Assembly (NCBI GenBank): GCA_020252485.1
Contig: JADCCX010000008.1
Span: 186,001 to 250,000 of the forward strand
Length of the DNA: 64,000 nt
Direction of reading: 5' to 3'
Origin: Methylocystis sp.
Lineage (GTDB): Bacteria; Pseudomonadota; Alphaproteobacteria; Rhizobiales; Beijerinckiaceae
The translations under genes were made by a program, and so were the position numbers. This document shows positions 60,444-64,000 of the stretch, piece by piece; positions within the stretch are counted from its first letter, which is position 1, and each line of letters begins with the position of its first letter. A model generated the notes under the pieces. That model had not been told where the DNA came from. It did no database searches and worked only from the letters and a program-made list of their open reading frames with translations.

Positions 60444-60749
60444 ATGGAGAAGCGTCGGCCGACCTATGACCTCGCCGCCATTCAGGCCGCACTCGGGTCT
60501 ATCGAGACGCTGACGATGACCACGTCGGCGCTGCGTGACGCGGTTTCGCTGGGGTTTGATCGTCATGGCGTCGTGCAGGTCATCGCAGGGATCGAGCGGC
60601 GGATGTTCGTCAAGTCGATGACGACCTTCGCCGATCATCGCGTCTGGCAGGATGTCTATCATGTGCCGTCAGAGGGCCTGCTGCTTTATGTGAAGTTTCA
60701 GGCCGATGCGCTCACGGAATTCCGCGTGATGTCGTTCAAGGAGAAATGA
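60444..60749 (+). CDS. mqsR: MqsR family mRNA interferase toxin
   Basis: About 101 aa starting MEKRRPTYDLAAIQAAL; E. coli MqsR has 98. ATG 60423 is in frame but lies within the palindrome. Family blocks are SALRDAVSLGFDRHGVVQVIAGIERRMFVKSMTTFADHRVWQDVYHV in adjoining pieces and a C-terminal YVKFQADALTEFRVMSFKEK with the RelE-like active-site residues. It is followed 1 bp later by mqsA. Confidence 0.92.
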   Translation: MEKRRPTYDLAAIQAALGSIETLTMTTSALRDAVSLGFDRHGVVQVIAGIERRMFVKSMTTFADHRVWQDVYHVPSEGLLLYVKFQADALTEFRVMSFKEK

Positions 60750-60750
60750 A

Positions 60751-61173
60751 ATGGCGAACGCCGATCTGCCGGAAACGATGACCTCTCCCGAAACGGGCGA
60801 AATCCTGCGCCGCGGCCTGCGGCCCTTCGCGGTCACCTACAAGGGGGAGTCGATCACCGTTGACCTGCCGGGATATTATCCTGCCGGCGAAGGCGACGGC
60901 GTGCATGTCGGCGACGATATGCGGGCGGTCGATGGCGCGCTGCGCGAGCTCCGGCGGATGGTGGATGGCGTGCCGACCCCGGACGACATCCGCGCCTTGC
61001 GCCGGAAGCTCAAACTCACCCAGCGGGATGCCGGCGAGCTCTTCAAGGTCGGCGCCAACGCCTTCGACAAATACGAGCGCGGCCTCGTCGCCCCCAGCGG
61101 GCCGACGGTGCAGCTGATGGTGCTGCTGGACCGCCATCCGGAACTGGTGCGGGAGTTGGGTGGGGTGGGGTAG
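60751..61173 (+). CDS. mqsA: MqsA family antitoxin without zinc-binding cysteines
   Basis: A 140-aa antitoxin. The C-terminal HTH is clear (about 75-135: ALRRKLKLTQRDAGELFKVGANAFDKYERG, then QLMVLLDRHPELVREL). The N-terminal region resembles other alphaproteobacterial MqsA-like proteins (SPETGEILRRGLRPFAVTYKG and VDLPGYYPAGEGDGVHVGDDM), but no cysteine occurs anywhere, so the zinc site of E. coli MqsA is lost. It should bind MqsR and repress the operon. Confidence 0.9.
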   Translation: MANADLPETMTSPETGEILRRGLRPFAVTYKGESITVDLPGYYPAGEGDGVHVGDDMRAVDGALRELRRMVDGVPTPDDIRALRRKLKLTQRDAGELFKVGANAFDKYERGLVAPSGPTVQLMVLLDRHPELVRELGGVG

Positions 61174-61174
61174 C

Positions 61175-61237
61175 TCGGTGAAATGCTCCGGCAAAGCACT
61201 AGCGTTGGAGGTGGCTGCCTGCCGGTTTCATTATTAG
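61175..61237 (+). pseudogene. relic of a second yoeB 3' end
   Basis: One frame reads VKCSGKALALEVAACRFHY then stops (TAG at 61235-61237). The last ten residues are identical to the end of the intact YoeB (LEVAACRFHY), while the part before differs, so this is the tail of a related second yoeB, not a simple copy of the first. It begins right after the mqsA stop and ends at the border of AT-rich DNA. No start or antitoxin part remains. Confidence 0.75.
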
Positions 61238-61328
61238 TAGTATATTGAAATTTTTCTAAAAATAAATCAAATTCTAGAACTATTATTAATTTAAAATATT
61301 ATAATAAATTTCATAGATAATTAAAATA

Positions 61329-61844
61329 CTATAATTTCACGCTAAGTGCTCTTACAAAAACACTCATTACTATCTTTCCACTTGGAATGCTCTCCTCCAT
61401 TTCTGAAAAAGATGAATTGTTTGGTATAACATTCTCGTGAGCAAACGAGTGACGACATTGTATTATATTACCGTAAGCCGCCTTTAGAGAATTTCTATTC
61501 ATTTTTAAGTATATTTTTTCTTCATATTCAAGGTATTTTTTGAAATTAGATTGATATCTATCCCCAAATTTCTTAAGATAATCGTCTTGGAGTTGATTGA
61601 TTTTCAGTCTTGCATTAAAATTATCTAACTGTCGCTCCATCAAATTTCCAAAAGAATGATGCTTCCGCTTCGAGAATGTAACTAACGCGTCGCATACAAT
61701 TTTTTCAAAAGCTGCGCAGGCTACAACAGATAAAGTTCCAACATAAATTTGTCGTTCTGGTCCAGCGGCAGAAGACAAGTACGCTCGTTTGAGTTCTATC
61801 GTAGACCGGTCCAAATCGTCGAAATAAAATTGGCTAATTGTCAT
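61329..61844 (-). CDS. HEPN-domain protein (MAE_28990-like), partner of a DUF262 protein
   Basis: A 171-aa, mostly helical protein. The HEPN RNase-type motif RxxxxH is intact as R131-H136 in IIQCRHSFAHENV, with the preceding helix LKAAYGNI and an N-terminal conserved AFEKIVCDAL. This fits the MAE_28990/MAE_18760-like HEPN family, often toxins in defence and toxin-antitoxin systems. The DNA is strongly AT-rich with AT-ending codons, unlike neighbours. Its ATG overlaps the stop of the DUF262 gene (ATGA), so the two are made together. Confidence 0.8.
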   Translation of the reverse strand: MTISQFYFDDLDRSTIELKRAYLSSAAGPERQIYVGTLSVVACAAFEKIVCDALVTFSKRKHHSFGNLMERQLDNFNARLKINQLQDDYLKKFGDRYQSNFKKYLEYEEKIYLKMNRNSLKAAYGNIIQCRHSFAHENVIPNNSSFSEMEESIPSGKIVMSVFVRALSVKL

Positions 61845-62905
61845 GGTGAGAAGAGCGCCTGAAATCGACGTGCGACATTAAGTTTATCAGCAGTTGCTCT
61901 TTCGACGGCATTATTAAAAGATTCATTCTGAAATAAACTATCAAATTTTAATTTGAAATTCCCGTCAATTTTGTCAGGATTGTTCATAATATAAGCCATG
62001 GTAACATCTAAGACTGCTGCATTCAATGGACCGTTAATATGAAAAGGCTTTTCGCCTAAGAAGCGCAATGCAAGCTCGCATGCTTTTCGAAAACGTTCTT
62101 CCATTTTCTCCAATTTATCAATATTAACTCTATTAGATTTCATATATATCGATAAAAAATCCTTCATCGGCGGCTCATAATTAAGCCATCCATCCGAAAG
62201 AGCGTATACACGCAACACTAATTCTACATCCCTTTGAAATTTATCGCCCTTCTGAACACCAACTATTTCTCGCCAAAACGCGTCTTTGTTGGCCTCCCGA
62301 AGAAAATCCACGATTGGCCCAGCATAGATGCAGTTTCTTATTTCTTGCGGCTTCAAGGGAGTTCCCCCAGTATTTAATCTTTCAAATATATGATATATAC
62401 TAGTAGGATCTTTTTCTGTTGGCCCAAGCTGTTTAATGTTTATTGCTCTCAATACATAAGACTTCAATTTTCGCTTGTCTTTTTCCTCAAGTGTTTCAAA
62501 TTTTAAACCGCGGTATGGACTTTTCGCTCCTAAACCTTCGAGTCGAAAAATTCGTCTACGTCCTCTTTCATCTTCCGGGCCGAAAAAACCTTCGAAAAAA
62601 TATCTAATCGTAACTAGTCTTTGCTGGCCATCAATTACTAAATTATTATACTCATTATCAATGTATAACATAACTGGTGGGACCGGAAGGCCAATTAAAA
62701 ACGATTCGATCAGCAATGATGCTTGCTTTAAAGTCCAAACATAATTGCGTTGAAAATCGGGAATTTGGATTTGATTCTCTTTCCACAGATCTACAATTCC
62801 CTGGAGAGTAAGATCACTTGGATAGGTAGCGATATCATATGTCGTGAAGGTTTCTGCATCTTCCTCAATCTTGACGCCAATCTCATTTTCAACAATATCC
62901 GACAT
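61841..62905 (-). CDS. DUF262 domain protein (ParB-like / GmrSD-type nuclease family)
   Basis: A 354-aa protein from ATG 62905, with AAGGGAGG 5 nt upstream. DUF262 hallmarks are IQIPDFQRNYVWTLKQASLL (47-66), LVIDGQQRLVTI (DGQQR at 92-96) and FERLNTGGTPLKPQEIRN (174-191). The fold is shared with GmrS/BrxU-type type IV restriction enzymes, where it uses NTPs and cuts modified DNA, and with SspE. The usual DUF1524 HNH nuclease half is absent; a separate HEPN gene follows. Strongly AT-rich DNA indicates transfer. Confidence 0.85.
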   Translation of the reverse strand: MSDIVENEIGVKIEEDAETFTTYDIATYPSDLTLQGIVDLWKENQIQIPDFQRNYVWTLKQASLLIESFLIGLPVPPVMLYIDNEYNNLVIDGQQRLVTIRYFFEGFFGPEDERGRRRIFRLEGLGAKSPYRGLKFETLEEKDKRKLKSYVLRAINIKQLGPTEKDPTSIYHIFERLNTGGTPLKPQEIRNCIYAGPIVDFLREANKDAFWREIVGVQKGDKFQRDVELVLRVYALSDGWLNYEPPMKDFLSIYMKSNRVNIDKLEKMEERFRKACELALRFLGEKPFHINGPLNAAVLDVTMAYIMNNPDKIDGNFKLKFDSLFQNESFNNAVERATADKLNVARRFQALFSP

Positions 62906-63033
62906 AATCGCCTCCCTTGACCACACCAAATATCACACTAAACGCAAACGCAACTCAAGCGAATATTTCAAACCGTTGAAATTCGCTAACAAGTCCATTA
63001 CTTTGCGGTTTAATGCGAACAATCAGTCCCCCC

Positions 63034-64000
63034 TCACACATCCAGATTCGCCACGCTCAGCGCATTCTCCTGGATGAACGCCCGGCGCGGCTCCACCACA
63101 TCGCCCATCAGCTTGACGAAGATGTCGTCCGCCTCGCCCACTTCCTTGATCTTCACCTGCAGCAGCGAGCGGGCATTGCGGTCGAGCGTCGTTTCCCAGA
63201 GCTGCTCTGGGTTCATTTCGCCCAGCCCCTTGTAGCGCTGCAGCCGCACGCCATCGGAGCCTGATTGCTTCACCGCCGCAAACAGCGAGGTCGGCCCGTA
63301 GATCACGCTGTCCTTGCCGCGCCGGTTGAAGATGGCGGGCTTCGCATAGGCGTCGTTCAGGCTGGCGGCGCGCTCATTCAGCTTGCGGGCGTCGGCGGAA
63401 TGCAGAAGCTGCGAGTCGAGGATCGCCACCTGCGTCACGCCGCGCACGGTGCGCTTCAGGATATAGCCTCCGTCGCGCACATCGCCGCTCCAGCCCTTTT
63501 CGAATTCGTCGGCCAGCATGTCGAGCCTGCCTGCGATCTTCGCCGCCATGGCCGGCCCTTCCGGGCCGTCGGGGATATCCGCCTGCAGCGCGCCCACGAC
63601 GGCCGCCTGCTCCACCGCCGCGCGGTCATAGCGGGAATGCAGGCCCTGCAGCACGCTGCGCACCAGGCGCGCCTCGTCGATCAGTCCGCGCAGATCCGGC
63701 CCCGCCCGGTCGCCGAAGGCGGCGCGCAGCACTGCGCCTTCCAGCCCGCCGTCGATCAGGTAATCCTCATAGGCGCGCTCGTCCTTCAGATAGACCTCGG
63801 TCTTGCCCTTGGCGGCTTTGTAGAGCGGCGGCTGCGCGATATAGACATAGCCGCGCTCGATCAGCTCCGGCATCTGCCGGAAGAAGAAGGTGAGCAGCAG
63901 CGTGCGGATATGCGAGCCGTCCACATCGGCGTCGGTCATGATGATGATCTTGTGGTAGCGCGCCTTGTCGGCGTTGAACTCCTCGCGCCCGATGCCGGTG
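63034..64000 (-). CDS. gyrB: DNA gyrase subunit B, C-terminal part (cut by window edge)
   Basis: About 322 C-terminal residues; the frame runs off the right edge (reading [20 protein letters not shown]). TOPRIM motif [20 protein letters not shown], then the toprim insert, and the C-terminal [19 protein letters not shown] and [18 protein letters not shown], the GyrB signature. The long insert between (about 80 to 200 of the visible part, Ala/Arg-rich) is as in alphaproteobacterial GyrB. ParE is excluded by the C terminus. Confidence 0.95.
   Translation of the reverse strand, partial: TGIGREEFNADKARYHKIIIMTDADVDGSHIRTLLLTFFFRQMPELIERGYVYIAQPPLYKAAKGKTEVYLKDERAYEDYLIDGGLEGAVLRAAFGDRAGPDLRGLIDEARLVRSVLQGLHSRYDRAAVEQAAVVGALQADIPDGPEGPAMAAKIAGRLDMLADEFEKGWSGDVRDGGYILKRTVRGVTQVAILDSQLLHSADARKLNERAASLNDAYAKPAIFNRRGKDSVIYGPTSLFAAVKQSGSDGVRLQRYKGLGEMNPEQLWETTLDRNARSLLQVKIKEVGEADDIFVKLMGDVVEPRRAFIQENALSVANLDV

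Noticed and set aside
63034-64000. ParE (topoisomerase IV subunit B) as the identity of the right-edge gene
   Set aside because: The C-terminal [13 protein letters not shown] ending and the long TOPRIM insertion are GyrB features.

Overview
The window is a GC-rich alphaproteobacterial chromosome segment, most likely from the order Hyphomicrobiales (Rhizobiales). The evidence is a FeuP-type regulator with its small PepSY partner, a complete Rhodobacter-type gene transfer agent (GTA) cluster, a PodJ-like polarity protein, an RcdA-like (DUF1465) protein, and a GyrB of the alphaproteobacterial type. I cannot name the genus.

Layout. 1-1050: feuN-feuP-feuQ-like envelope signalling genes, cut by the left edge. 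1099-15852: a GTA structural cluster read on the minus strand from small terminase (15852) to the tail-tip megatron protein (1352), with a putative promoter at 15940-15968. It is interrupted by an opposite-strand trypsin-like protease, and no gp7 (head closure) gene is visible. 16000-25440: YcgN, MsrP, a RelE-type toxin/HTH antitoxin pair flanked by REP-like repeats, an arsR-gbsR-desaturase operon, LysR/MscL, an aminotransferase and an MFS exporter. 25451-33669: PodJ-like protein, AbrB-family transporter, a FixJ/FixL-like pair, TauE/SafE plus TIGR02186. 33676-39747: PdeM-Lhr DNA-repair pair, a TPR-methyltransferase, a TIGR02466 oxygenase, RlpA and an L,D-transpeptidase. 39762-48300: FadD, Ada-type methyltransferase, esterase, BioC-like and PmtA-like methyltransferases, ComF, glutaredoxin, DUF1178, tRNA-Met and MnmA. 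48487-51461: FliK, FlgD and the RcdA-like protein. 51646-59675: an operon joining an acyl-CoA ligase to a five-part Liv-type ABC importer.

59700-62905 is an accessory island between the liv operon and gyrB. It holds yefM-yoeB, mqsR-mqsA, a relic of the 3' end of a second yoeB, and then an abruptly AT-rich two-gene module: a DUF262 protein (ParB-like DGQQR motif) translationally coupled to a HEPN-type protein with an intact RxxxxH motif. This last pair is the best candidate here for a little-described system, probably a phage-defence or toxin-like module acquired by transfer. The window ends inside gyrB.

Functional themes are cell-cycle and polarity control (PodJ, RcdA, CtrA-like motifs), horizontal transfer and conflict (GTA, three toxin-antitoxin modules, DUF262-HEPN), and lipid or acyl-CoA metabolism. 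Motif and promoter calls were made by eye. No database search was run; family names rest on recognisable sequence motifs.
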